DNA of 64,000 nucleotides from Marthasterias glacialis (taxonomy: Eukaryota > Echinodermata > Asteroidea > Forcipulatida > Asteriidae): the NCBI GenBank assembly GCA_911728455.2, contig OU452233.1, positions 10,521,505-10,585,504 of the forward strand, given 5' to 3'. The notes beneath the pieces are model-generated. The model had not been told where the DNA came from. It saw only the letters and a list, made by a program, of their open reading frames with translations, and ran no database searches. Within the stretch, counting starts at the first letter, position 1. Each line of letters starts with the position of its first letter. Of the stretch, positions 1 through 11,554 are shown piece by piece. The position numbers were made by a program, and so were the translations under genes.

Positions 1-766
1 CTAACAGTAACATACTTAATAAATAATAATTGAAACTTATATAGCACTGCTAGTCCAGCTCAGTCTTGAAGCCGTTAGAACTGAAAATAAGAGGCCAACG
101 ACAGAGCTGGCTGGAGACAACAGGGCCCAATTTCATGGCTCTACTTACCGTAAGCAAAAAATCGGCGCTTGCGGAAGCAGAAAATTCCGCGCTTACTTAA
201 GCGTATTTCACGGGTTAGCAAGCAATTTTTGCGTGCGTAGTTCACGTAACTGAGGATTCCTCGCTTACACAGCTAGCACAGAAATTCGGCGCTAACCTCG
301 TAAGCGGCGAATGGTCTTCGTAAGCGCAGAATGACGCAGTAAGCAGAGCCATGAAATTGGGCCCAGATCAGACGCGCCAATATAACGAGTGCGCAACAGA
401 CGACAACGATAGCGCTGGTATCTAAATTGTAGGTTTATTCACTGCGTTATTGGGCCCGGAAAATTATTGAAACGCTTGATTGAAGAGGTGAGTTTTGAGC
501 TGTCTTTTGAAGGACCCTGTGGCCGATTGCTTTTCATAGGTGTGCTCTTTTCGGCCATTCCAGAGATCTCTCAAGAAACTTGGAGCAGTCATTAAAATAC
601 AGATGAATGTAGCTTTTGTAAAAATACTCTATCCCGTTCTCAATAATAATTATGTGTGCGCAGTCTCATAATAATTCCAATGACAAATTGTATTAACTAT
701 CCATCCCCCACATAGGCCTATTGTTTTCAAAGTGTTTTTGATGTTGTCTTCTCTTTTTTTTCACAG
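1..766. other. Probable intron or upstream flank of the first gene, holding a palindromic repeat
   Basis: There is no supported coding exon here. The stretch ends in a pyrimidine-rich tract and a cag acceptor at 764-766 that opens the large exon at 767. A strong donor-like gtgagt sits at 488-493, but the reading phase required by the 767 acceptor meets a stop at 481-483, so it cannot end a coding exon joined to 767. A foldback repeat occupies 123-364. Upstream coding exons of the gene probably lie left of the window. Confidence 0.6.
123..364. mobile_element. Foldback MITE-like repeat with GGGCCCAATTTCATGG ends
   Basis: The left end reads GGGCCCAATTTCATGGCTCT and the right end is its reverse complement. 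The interior holds further inverted copies of a CTTACNGTAAGC-like motif. The same ends recur at 14273-15026, 31784-31905 and 34842-35033, with fragments near 6828 and 45014. It is a short non-autonomous inverted-repeat family with no coding capacity. Confidence 0.75.
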
Positions 767-3700
767 ACGATCTAGATTGGCCCACATCACAAAGAAACAC
801 ACCAGAGGTCGATGATGGGGCCGACGTACTTTCATCCCTGCTGTTATCATTGATCCTCAAACTCGAAGACAGGGAGTACCGTGTGAAAGACCAAACTCCC
901 AGCCAGATAACACTATCAGCAGACGAATCGTCCTACCATTCCCGCCAAAAACGTGTAGACAAATTTGACAACGTGGGAGCTCTTGTTACGAGGGAAGACT
1001 TTGCACAGTGTGACTACTCTACAGACAGTAATACAGAGGACACAGAGACGGTTGATGAAGATGTTGATTATGACATTGTCACGGAGTCGAGAAGTGACGG
1101 GTCACAAGTTCTAAATGACCCTACGCATCCTAATTACAACCAAATCAAACTGAGAGACACTGCCACCGGAAAACCGTCATCAGGTCTGTCACGTGTCAGG
1201 TCGAACGTTTCAGATGATATGCTTCCCCCTTCAACCCGCACTCTTGAGGATGATTACACTCTGAGGTCACCTTGCAAGCAAGATCAAGGGTCTGCGTACA
1301 GGGATTCTGCAGAGCACATCGTTGGTGACGCAATGTTGCGGGCCATCGCAAATATCTTCACCAACGGAGTTATCCGCCGAGGTGTTCGAACGTACAGCAT
1401 AACTGTCTGGAATCTCACGGACTACCGAAGCACCCACGTGACCATATCAGACGGATACGTAGGCCAGCCACTCATCCCATTATCAGAGGGCATGAGACAG
1501 ATTAAACAAAAGCCAGATCTAGTCTCATCGGAATGGCTTTATGAGGTAAATCGGAGAATCGCCGCACCAGAGGTCACCACCGTAAGTCATCCGGACTCTA
1601 TGCCGCCAAGTGTTGCTTCCAGCTGCAATGTTAGTCGCTGCTCCTCGGTGGACATCCTCTCCTGTGGAGATCGAGCTCTCAAAGTCAAAGCAATCCCTCC
1701 ATCCCAGAGCAGTCTCCTGTGGAGAATGGTACAAAAGTCACACGGCAGTAACATAAAGAAACCGACAGATGAGCCCGACTTTCCAATGTATGTTCCTGTG
1801 AATGATGGTTTGACCAAAGAGAAGAAAGTAGAGCTGTCAGAGGCTCTCGAGAGAGTAAAAAAATCCACTCCACGGACGAGGTTTTGGGGTGAGAAATCAA
1901 CTGAAGTTGATCGACTTGTCAAGTTTAGGGATTCTACGGCGCAGACCGAGAAAAAAGATTTCCAGAAAGATTACAAATCACGTGATGATGATGTGATTGA
2001 TACCAAAGAAATGATAAGTGAAGCAAAGTCTCCACCGTACTCTGTACAAACTGATGAGCAAGTTACGAACGAGGTAGCCACTGCTCAGACTAACCAGGAA
2101 CCCGCGCTTCAAATGAAACAACTGAATGTGCCACCAATAGCAAGTCCACTTCTGATGGACGTGGTGTGGCAACATGCTTCAGATAACGACATAACAAACC
2201 AAGAGAAGAGAAATTTCAAGGCGCATTTTGCCCGTGGAGGCGTTCATGAGACAGAGCAAGCTAAGGGCGTGGTCGAATCTGCCGTCCACCGTGCAGTGAG
2301 CGCGGTATTTGTAGACAGGGTGATAAGTGACAGCTTGGAAAGTTTGACAAGCTTGAGCGAACTAAGAATTACTCCATCCTTCACGAAAGCTGCAGCCGAT
2401 CTCGCCAAAGGTCCCCCTCTCCATTTTGAATGGTTTCCTTACTTGGAAGGGTCAGCAGGGCCATGTAAAGTGACCGATCGGAGACGTCAACGCGTAGATA
2501 GAACAGACGAAGTGAAAAGGCAGCCTCAGTTAAAGGGAAGCGGTGAGTCATCGGACATATACGAAGATGCTAGGGAAAAGTTTGGTTCATCAGATGACCT
2601 CTTGACCCATGATATCACAGGTCAGGTGCACAGCAGTGATGATGAGTTTACTGATGCCGTCTGTGAATCTGATTGCACGGAGTGTCAAGTGAATACGAAA
2701 AAGACTATTGATAAAGCCACACAAGTATCGCACACGGCGTATGGGAAGGATTCCAGCGGCAGCCCGAGTGATGATATCGAAGATGAACCAAAGAGTCCAG
2801 TCGTCCAGCTAGAACTACCCATGGAAAGCATCAACTACATCAAGGACCAGTTCAATGATGTTAAAGTCTTGGTTGCCCAGTACAGAGAACTCCTCTACGA
2901 GCCTTTGGACGAGTCGGCCCCGGTAGAAAGCCAAGCACAGCCCCAAACAAAGCCTGGCGAACGACAAACCTCTGATTTAAGGGAAGTGAATACCTGGCAA
3001 AATAAACCTGGCTTCGATGAGACTGACGAAGACGGTGATGATGTTGTCGCTAGGAAACCTAAACGAAAACATACAAAAGTTGAGAAAGAAATGAAGAAGG
3101 CTGGGGGGAAATCGACCAAGATAGACAAACAGTCAGAAAAACTAACAAAGGACGAAGTACATGCACAGGCTGATGAGGACAGGAAGACTGATGGCAAGTT
3201 AAAAGAAAAGGCTGTCAAAGGCAAGAAAGAAAACAAAGAAAGTTTTCCAGCAGTACAAGAAACGGCTTTTGCCACTCAGGGCGTTGTAGACAAAGATGAG
3301 GACAATCCTGAGTCAACAGACAAGCAAAATGCAGATCAGCCTCCAAAGGTTAAAGACAAGAGAAAGAAAAGAGATGCTTCCCCAACAAGAGACAAAACAA
3401 GTTTCCGACGTACACTCAGAAAAACTGGTGACAAAATGAGAACACCTATTGGCCGTCAGCGATTCGGAAAAACTGTCCTAGAGAAAACAACACGAGATGG
3501 ATTCCTTCCGATGAATGTTAAAATAGAACCGGAAAATTCACTTGAATCAGAACAGAAAACGGGAACCACCAAGTTGTTAAAAGGTGGTACGATATCAAGT
3601 AGAGAAACTGGTGAGAAAGCCAGCACGTCTTCAAAGCCATCTGTTGAAGACAAACCAAAGGTTAAAAATCGCATCTCCTTCTTTGAGAAATTTTCCAAAC

Positions 3701-6072
3701 ACAGTTTAAAGAAGAGTGACCAGACTAGAACATTATCAAACAGTCCCTCGCCCGAACCAGACACTCCCGTAAAGCGGGCAGTACATAAAGTGGGGAAATT
3801 AGAAAGGTTATCAGGTTCAGAATCGACAAACCAAAACTTTACACACCAGAGTGATGAGGTGAAACGGAAGGGAAAAGATTCCAGTAAAAAAGATGTGGAG
3901 GTGAACCCAGAGTCTGGTGTTGACAGCACACCTGGCAAGGGAATATGGACCAACAGGGCCTTCTTCGAAGCTCTTGGAGAGTGTGATGATCAAACAGTCC
4001 AGACAAGCATGAAGCCTCCAAAGACAGCAAAAAGGATCTTAGATGACGGTCTCCTGGATGAGCCTGGAAATGAAGATGGCAAGCCAGGACCCAGTTTCAA
4101 AACAAAGAGAGAGATTTCAAGACGAGAAAAGTCTCCCACGAGTCCCGAAAAAGCACATGAAAAGAGCAAATCTACATCCTCCCGGAAGAAGAAAAAGTCT
4201 AGAAATAAAAACACAAACAACGAAGCACTGACTGACCAGGTAACAACTGATGATAGTTGTATTTCAAGCAGTCAATGTAGTTACACAGAAACGAGGGTTG
4301 ATGCCAACAGCAAAACCGCCGTTGATAGATTGCTCTCTTCTGAAATAACAAATTGTGACACCGATACCATAAGTGAGGCGAAGACCACAGAGACTAGTCA
4401 CGATTCCAGGAGAGATGAATATGAAAGAACACTTCAAATGACAAAAAATAATCCTAAATTGTCTTCTGAAGGTCTGAACATCGACGACTCTGTAACAACT
4501 GAGAATAGATGTGTGTCCAGAAGTCCATGTAGTGACTCAAAAATCAAAAGTGAGAAAGATGCTGTATTATTGAACAATATCACTCCTCACCAACTTTCTT
4601 CTGAAAAAGTGAACGGTGACGAGACCACGAACACCGAGTCTAGATGTGGTTCAAGCAGTCCATGTAGCGACACAAAAATTGAAATTGAGGAAGATGCTTT
4701 TCTTTTACAAGAGATCACACCTCATCAACAACATTCTTCTGAAAGTCTGAACACTTGCAAGGCCAAGCTAAGTGATTCTAACTGCATACCCAAAAGTCAA
4801 AGAAATCACCTTGAAATGGAGAATGAAGAAAATGCTTTAAAATCAAAGGATATCATTTCTGATCAAAAGCCGTCTTCTGGAAGCCTTCCACATACTGACG
4901 GACTCTGTACTTCCAGTAATCAGAGTCACTTCCAGATGGACGACAGCCAAGACGATGCAAATGCTGACAACATGAAAGAAAACATCTTAAAAACTAGCCA
5001 ATCAACAGAAAGTGTGACTGAGTACAAGCCACAAATAACAGAGATCAAGAGAAATTATGATCTTACAACAGACCAAGATAATGATGGTGTAGTCTTACAG
5101 TCACAGAACCACTATAGACACATAGATCAAGCAATCTCTGCTGAACTGACTAAAGAAGAATCTAAGGCCACTTCAGCTGATGACTTAATAGTTGACCTAA
5201 GCCTAGTTGATGACCTTTCACAAGAGGTTCAAATACATTCCCCTCCTCCCACTGGAGAGCTTGATGATGTCAGCAGTTTGAACAGCCTCGATGACCCACT
5301 TTTAACCAGCTCTCCACATCCACGCAGACAACTTAAAAAGAGTAACACATCATTAGTGGAGAGCTTTGATAAAGACGAGATACCAGACCAAACTCCTCAT
5401 GATGATGTGAATGAAGGAGATGAAGAAAGTGGAGATGACTTCCTCCATCATCTGAGAAATACATCTTTTCTCATGGCATGTAATCCAGACTGCTATACGA
5501 GCAAAGATAAACCCATCCATGATGTTGAAATAAACAAAGATGTGGATGAAAGAAAGACGCTGGATGAACAGGAAAAAAGAAAATCAAACAGGTCGACGGA
5601 GAACCTCCAATCACAGTCTGAGATACAACAGGATGGAGTGAACATCTTCCAAGTTTCAGCACAGCCCAAGAGTGAACCTTGCACCGATGTCTGCCAGGCA
5701 ATGACATCTGGCGAAGAGCAGGAAGCCATACTTGAACCAGAAAGAGAACCCTGCGGCGAGCAAAAGTCTTGTCTGAGGTTCAGCTTGTTTAGAAGGAGTA
5801 AGAAGCGTTCACCATCCAAGAACATCTCTCGTGGACAAAGTGACGGACAGCACCAATACTCAGATGCTGACTGCATTCCAAAAGACGAGACATGTACTGC
5901 CTCCAAGGTTGAAAAGGAAGATGCAGTTGCCATGGTAACAAAGGAGTGCACAACTGAAGACGTGGACATATCCACTGACAGCAATCCAACACCGCCGGGT
6001 TCACATAAACGGAAATTCAGATTAAAATATCTGTGGAAGTCAAAGAAACACAAAGCATCATCAAAGACATGA
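767..6072 (+). CDS. Terminal coding exon of a large Ser/Lys-rich protein with two AKAP-type helices
   Basis: The frame is open from the acceptor at 764-766 to TGA at 6070-6072: two bases of a split codon, then 1767 codons. The first in-frame ATG is at 1219, well inside the frame, so earlier exons probably lie outside the window. The protein is acidic and Ser/Thr-rich, with very Lys-rich tracts (about 3060-3460 and 4140-4215) and a basic C-terminus ending KHKASSKT. I do not recognise a named family. Two predicted amphipathic helices, AEHIVGDAMLRAI (1309-1347) and AKGVVESAVHRAV (2260-2298), fit the small/hydrophobic-xx-two hydrophobics-xx-two-xx-two pattern of PKA RII-anchoring helices, so an A-kinase anchoring scaffold is the best guess. 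The segment between and just after them is more hydrophobic and ordered; the rest looks disordered. Units of 45-46 residues beginning SSE or SSG repeat at about 4462-5010. Existence of the exon is near certain; function is an inference. Confidence 0.88.
4462..5010 (+). repeat. Diverged tandem repeat inside the large exon (45-46 codons per unit)
   Basis: Units begin at 4462, 4597, 4735 and 4873 with SSEGLN, SSEKVN, SSESLN and SSGSLP. The first two share an RCxSxSPCSD core and an ITPHQ end. Spacing is 135, 138 and 138 bases, so the frame is kept. The repeats decay towards the C-terminus, and a weaker unit may precede 4462. Confidence 0.75.
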
Positions 6073-6149
6073 CAGAAAGTCTCTGAAAGTTGAATTTGGG
6101 TAAAATTATCCAGAGTTAGTCTAACTAAAATGTTATTGTTATTTATTAT

Positions 6150-6391
6150 TTATATCTTTCTGGTAATGAAACCAAGGGACCCTCACTGTGACCCGTAGGC
6201 CTGAAGATACCTGTGTAGAGAAGATGTTGAAGAAATGTCAGTTTTAGATGTGGGAGGAAAACCCCAAATAGGGAAAACCCACGCAATCAGGTAGGGACTG
6301 AAAACCCAATCCACATGCAAGGCGCCAGTCCGGGATTCGAACCGGGGTCCACAGAGGTGAAAGGCAGGGAAAGAAACCACTGAGCCAACCT
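6150..6391 (-). mobile_element. tRNA-derived SINE (family C)
   Basis: On the minus strand a box A (TGGCTCAGTGGTT, about 6375-6388) is followed by a perfect box B (GGTTCGAATCCC, 6332-6343), then a non-tRNA body ending in a segment around TTTCATTACCAG near 6160. The body end recurs at about 32727-32825, and a short piece near 43405, which supports a dispersed family rather than a tRNA gene. It lies just past the stop codon of the first gene and may be part of its 3' UTR. Confidence 0.75.
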
Positions 6392-7401
6392 GAATGCCAA
6401 CCTGAATGTCACAGACTAATGCACCCCAAAGGGATTTCATGAGGAAATATTTGTTTTCCTTGACAGAAACCTTTTTTAACATTCACTTTGTGGACTGTGA
6501 ACAAACAACATTGCACAATTAAAGGTTTAAACCTGAAAAAAAAGAGTTGCTTCTTGATACATAAATTCAAAATGACAATTTTTAGCAAAACAAGAATGCG
6601 TTCAACTCTGGCCAATAAAGCAATGTTGCCATTTTGTGCCGTTTGCAAAATTCGGAGATGTTGGCATTTGTTTGCCAATTTAAAAAAATGAAGTTGACCT
6701 GAGAGAAACTTTTCCAACTTGGGCTGTTTTTAGTTAAGTGTTCTAAGGTTAAATAATGCTTGGTTACAATTATGTTAATTTTAAATATTAATCAAAAAAG
6801 CTCATTCAGGGCAGGGACCAATTTCATAGAGCTGCTTAAGCAGAAAATAGTTGCATACACCCAGGGTATATACACTGTACTGTGAACACTAACTCCCTAG
6901 AGTGATTTACTATCCTTCCTTACTCTTACAAAATCCAGCACCATATGGTAACCCAACACCCAAACTGTTAGACTCTGATGATGGTAGTATGACTGATCCC
7001 ATGTAAAGCATCAATCAGTTTACCGGGTGTAGTCCTCGGTCCATCAGAATCAAACAAAACTAGCTGTCAAATCTTGATGGGTTTGGGGATGGTGGGGATT
7101 AATCTGATTGAATGAAGTCCAAACTTCTTTTATTCACAAGAATCACTAATATATCATTTTATTAATAAAACGTGATTCTTTCACAACAAAATTACACATA
7201 GGAATCTGGATATCGTACTTAAATTGGCATACAACAAAAAGTTCATTACAGCGATGTTTAAAAATATATTAAAAACATATTTGTTTTCTTTGGTATTATA
7301 TTAAATTGCTATCAACAATTTCATAATAACAATTTTGTAAATATCTCATAAACTGATTTTAATCTGATTTATGTTCAATTACTTACTCTGTTAACTTGAC
7401 T

Positions 7402-7771
7402 AAACCCCAGTTCATACTTCAGGCCAATAGACCGATCCATTAAGCCCCGCCCCCATACGTGTTGACCAATCACAACCTTGGCTACGCCACCGAAAGTTCG
7501 ACAAAAGTCTGACACGATAAAAATCCTATTGGGAAAATGTAAGCATGCGTGCGCGCGCATTCATGTCGTGCAGTGTGGCATCGAAGAGACGCACACTGTG
7601 CTGCCCACGTGTACAGTGGTGATTTAGCCAATGCTGTGATTGGTCAATAAGTTCAGGGGCAGGGCTTAATGGATTGATCTATTGCGAAAGCGAAGTGAAT
7701 TTTTTTGCGTCACAATTGGGTGACAACGGGCATAGAATTTGTGCGACACCAGGATTCTCTCTACGCATTCA
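7402..7771. mobile_element. TIR element (CCCAGTTCATACTTC family) split by a second MITE
   Basis: The left fragment (about 7402-7426) reads CCCCAGTTCATACTTC. The right part (about 7683-7771) carries AAAGCGAAGTGAA and GCGACACCA motifs seen in an uninterrupted relative at 51024-51162. The interruption is the 256-bp MITE at 7427-7682. The family resembles 12284-12460. Confidence 0.6.
7427..7682. mobile_element. MITE with ATAGACCGATCCATTAAG inverted ends, copy 1
   Basis: The left end is ATAGACCGATCCATTAAG and the right end CTTAATGGATTGATCTAT. Further copies lie at 10998-11263 and 15893-16160, and a decayed one near 45543-45760. All share an interior with CACGTGTACAGTGGTGATTT-like and TGTGATTGGTCAA motifs. 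There is no coding capacity. Confidence 0.8.
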
Positions 7772-8899
7772 CCTGAAGCATTTTTAACATTTGAGAAAGA
7801 TTATGCTTTCTCTAATCGAAACGTGAGGCCATTCACAATTTTTGCATCAAATAATAAGATAACAAAATCTATATTCACCCTGTTTTGGCAATAAAATTAC
7901 AAAAATATGTTTTTAAATACTTAATTTCTTATAGAGTCTAAGTAAAATATAAATTCATGATCGGAAAAATCTCTGATAAAAAGGAATCACTTTTTTGTTT
8001 TCAATTATATGCGGACAATTTTTTATGGAATATTTATTTGGCAATTTTTCATTTTATTTGAATTTCTTTTTAGAGGACTGAAAGACTTAAGAAAAACACA
8101 AACACACCCAAAAAGCCTGACAAGTAAAACACCTGTTACAAAATGTAAACATGGTTCGCAATTTACATTGATGTGTCGTGTTTTTGTGTGTGGGGCGGGG
8201 CAGGGCTGGGCGAGATGCATGTGTACCACATCCAACCCACAGGTGGGCGCCGTGGATTGATAGACACTTGCGATGGTGGGTGGAGTTTATTGCTATATTA
8301 ATAAATACCTCCAAGAGTGTATGCACTCTGATTGGTCAAAGACTGGTCACATGGGGATGTATTAACATGAGTCTGTGTAGACTAGCAAATAAATGGCCCC
8401 TAAAAAATAAACAAGCATATTGCTGTGTAAATTCTGTATGCACTGTGCATGTTGTGCTGGGAACTATCAAATCAACTGTTTACTTTGTGATATTTTTGTT
8501 TTTCTATTTTTGCAAGAAATGTTGCCGCTGCGTACATGCACATACCGCGCGTATTCTTGAACATCCAGACAGTGTATCAATTTAAGGTAGCTGGTCTGAA
8601 TATAAAACCAACATAATTCAAAGCATAAAGCCGTACACCAACCAAAGTATTTCCATTTATGGTGCTGTTAATTTCCAAAGCTCATAGTCTGGTTCTTGAA
8701 AACATGTATAAATAGTTATTTATGTGTACGAGATTAGGTGCCATGCAAAAACTAAACAGCCCTTGAACACAATGGCCCTTGAACATGAACAGAAAATATC
8801 AGTGAAAGAAAAATCACAAATTTTGATTTTGTATGTTTTTTTTTCGTTAAAAGGTATTTACTAATGGCAATAGCAGTGTGAGGACCCAGTCTTTATTTT

Positions 8900-9342
8900 G
8901 TGGTAATGACCTTGGTTGGTAGCTGGCCGCTGTTAATGGACCTCGCCTTCGGCTTGGTCCATTATGGGGTGTTGTGGCTGAGCGGATAAGAGCACAGGAC
9001 TCAAGCTCTGCTGTTTCTGATCAGCAGAGTGTGGGTTTGAATCCCGGTTGTGACACTTGTGTCCTTGAGCAAGACACTTTACTATAATTGCTTTTCTCAA
9101 CCCAGGAGTAAATGGGTACCTGTGAGGGCAGAGATGGTTCATGTGAATGATTAGCTTGGAGCGCGGTTACTCGCAGCACCGGCTGTATACTCCCCAGGGA
9201 GCTGAGATGGTTTAAGGAATGAAATAAATGGCCCAGTGACCAGGGGTAGTAATGTCAGAAACGCTTTGATACACCCTTCGGGCTGTGATAAAGCGCTATA
9301 TAAAAACTGGTAGCAGCCAGCCACCAACCCGGTCATTACCAC
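8900..9342 (+). mobile_element. tRNA-derived SINE (family A) enclosed by inverted ends
   Basis: From about 8971 a tRNA-like head (GTGGCTGAGCGGATAAGAG), a box B-like GGGTTTGAATCCCGG and the family body (ACACTTGTGTCCTTGAGCAA) are followed by a tail ending CGCTATATAAAAACTGG at 9310. The SINE is flanked by inverted GTGGTAATGACC (8900-8911) and GGTCATTACCAC (9331-9342), so it may sit inside a TIR element. A small hairpin (AATGGACC/GGTCCATT) lies at about 8936-8963. Confidence 0.7.
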
Positions 9343-9459
9343 ACAGTGAAGTCTAGGTCCACAAACTGTTATTCCCTAATTCAAAGCTAATGACTGAACG
9401 TGCACATGATCATCAGTGAAGGAAAAAAAATAACACATGGATCAACAGTTTGATTGAAA

Positions 9460-9660
9460 TACATTATCCTTGGGGTCTGATCCCTGGGTACATGGCAGTT
9501 CCAGGTTGAATGGCATTTGACTGGCACCTCCGAACAAAGATGTTGACAAAATAGAGAATCAAATAAAATGGTGAGGGCTAGATAGCTCAGTTGGTAAAGC
9601 ACCTGTACGTTAATCCGGGGGTCACAGGTTAAAATCCCGCTCCAGTCAATTTTTTTGTTC
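9460..9660 (+). repeat. Dispersed repeat containing a tRNA-like sequence
   Basis: TAGCTCAGTTGGTAAAGC (9583-9600) matches a tRNA box A, and GGTTAAAATCCCG (9627-9639) is a decayed box B. The surrounding sequence, including GGCACCTCCGAACAAAGAT, is found inverted at about 41560-41730 in a CAB39 intron. That marks it as a retroposon family rather than a working tRNA gene. Confidence 0.55.
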
Positions 9661-9752
9661 ACCCGTAAATTAAAATATCTCATGTTACCTGCACTAACTG
9701 ATATAACTGGTGCAATTTTATATGAGAGTGACTTATTCTGAATTTTCTCTTT

Positions 9753-9945
9753 TTAAAAAGCCTGAAGTCTAACGATGAGATAAAGAATACAAGCCAAAAT
9801 GCACAGAAGAAGAGCAAGAATAGTCAGAGCCCCATAATGCATTAAACCTGTTACAGGAACACTTCTTACAACGTCTGGTGCCTTGTCCCATTTACCAGGT
9901 CCATTCAGTCGCCACTGTGCTGCTCCACAACTGCCGACAAGCAAC
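9753..9945 (-). CDS. FMO coding exon 9 (C-terminus, membrane anchor)
   Basis: It encodes residues 464-526: [19 protein letters not shown], the conserved GPGKW block, then a hydrophobic helix from about [11 protein letters not shown] to LIVRLQAF, and TAA at 9755-9753. The helix matches the C-terminal ER anchor of animal FMOs. Confidence 0.94.
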
Positions 9946-11523
9946 CTGCAAAGAAGTGTGTATACCTCATTTCTGAAATGAGAGCTATCAGCTCAGCAGA
10001 CCGATGCATTAGGGCCATGTCTACAAAAGGCTCTTCATTGGCAACGAGTCCCTTGGGCCGATTTCACGCCAGCCATGCCATCATTACACACAGCGCTCGG
10101 TAAAAATCAGAGACCTAATTCGCAAACTGATCATGTGCCCCTGTTCCCCTTTTGCAAAAATTTGCCTGCACTGGAAGAAAATGGCTTACGCAATCTTTGT
10201 CTTTTTCTCAACCTGTAGAAGACATATTTCAAGCTACATTGACTGAATTCATGCGGTAGAAGCTGCTTCAGTCACCACATAGGGTTTCATCTCTGCAAAC
10301 GATAATCTGTTTAAATATTATATTTTCAAGTTTGTTGGCTTTTAAAGCACCAAAATTTGCACAAAGGTAAGAATGTTTTACAAGGTTCAATTAATAAACG
10401 TGCAACCTCGCCACAATGGGCAGCGCGCCGTATCGATACCTCTGGTCTCTAATCCCTGGAAGGAAGGCACCGAAAAACAATGATGATTGGCTCCCAAAAC
10501 TGACTGCTTTGTGCGCAAGCTTGTTAAAAACATTTGAGTGCCCCAGGCACTTGTAGGGGCGCTTAGTACGCGCGTGTCAACATGAGTACGCGCGTTGCAA
10601 AATGCAAGTATTTTGACTCCATCCTACTTCAAATGAATCATTTCTACACGGTCACCCTAAACTGCATACAGTTAGACAGGTCACAAATCGAAGAAGAATG
10701 AGAGGGGACCAGTTGCTCTATGATTTGATGCCTCTTTTGCGGGATACCATATTTGAGCGACGCGTAGAGTGGATCGGCCACAGGCCTAATTAGATTTTTG
10801 TGTCACAGTTCCAGGGGTTATAATTGAGCCAATCAATTACCCCTGGGAACGAGGTTGCTACAGGTGTCATACAGTCATTGACTTTATTTGTCTGTTACAT
10901 ATTACTTAACGGTTTTGCCAATCAAATTTCTGACCTATCATTCCATTTTTTTATTTTCGTCCTTGTAATGGTCTATAAAAAAAAATCAAATCTATCAATA
11001 AACCGATCCATTAAGCCCCGCCCCCTAAGATATTGACCAATAACAGCATTGGCTACATCACCACTGTACACGTGGGCACCAAAATGTGCGTCTCTTCAAT
11101 GCCACACTGTACGACATGAACGCACAGTCTATAAGTACGCACACACATGTTTACACTTTCCAATAGGATTTTATCGTGTCAGACTTTTGTAGGACTTTCG
11201 GTGGCATAGCCAAGGCTGTGATTGGTCAACACATAAGGGGGTGGGGCTTAATGGACCGGTCTAATCACATGACAATAAGATTTAATTACCTCCACATGAG
11301 CTTTGGGTGTCTCCACAGCTGAGGTTTGGCCCCAAACATTTCAGCGATGTCATCATTGTAGGTGATTGGGTCTCTTTGGATTGTGTGACGAGCTGATGCA
11401 GTGTAACGTTTACGAACCTCCTCCTGCGTCATGTAAAATAATGGAGAACTTCTGACCATTCATTATCATCCACTGTAGTTATGACTGAGTCATTTTCGAA
11501 ACAACAGCTAAGGCACCAATTTT

Positions 11524-11554
<31 letters not shown>

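Larger units (their letters stand above)
6073..9752. other. Gene-free spacer between two convergent genes
   Basis: This is the 3' flank of the large (+) exon and of the (-) FMO gene. AATAAA is present at about 6615, a possible polyadenylation signal for the first gene. It holds a SINE, a foldback fragment near 6828, a repeat related to 35885-35960 at about 6883-7000, nested MITEs (7402-7771), a SINE inside inverted ends (8900-9342) and a tRNA-like repeat (9460-9660). No convincing exon was seen. Confidence 0.6.

Noticed and set aside
488-766. A 279-bp intron with donor GTGAGT joined to the exon at 767
   Set aside because: The phase needed by the 767 exon places an in-frame TGA at 481-483, so the upstream piece cannot be coding. 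It could only be untranslated, which I cannot show.
3456-3953. Long minus-strand open frames inside the large exon (up to 186 codons)
   Set aside because: They are shadows of the Lys/Ser-rich plus-strand frame, with odd Phe/Leu/Ser composition and no domain.
9576-9650. A functional tRNA gene
   Set aside because: Box B is decayed, the stems do not close well, and the flanking sequence recurs inverted in a CAB39 intron, so it is a repeat.
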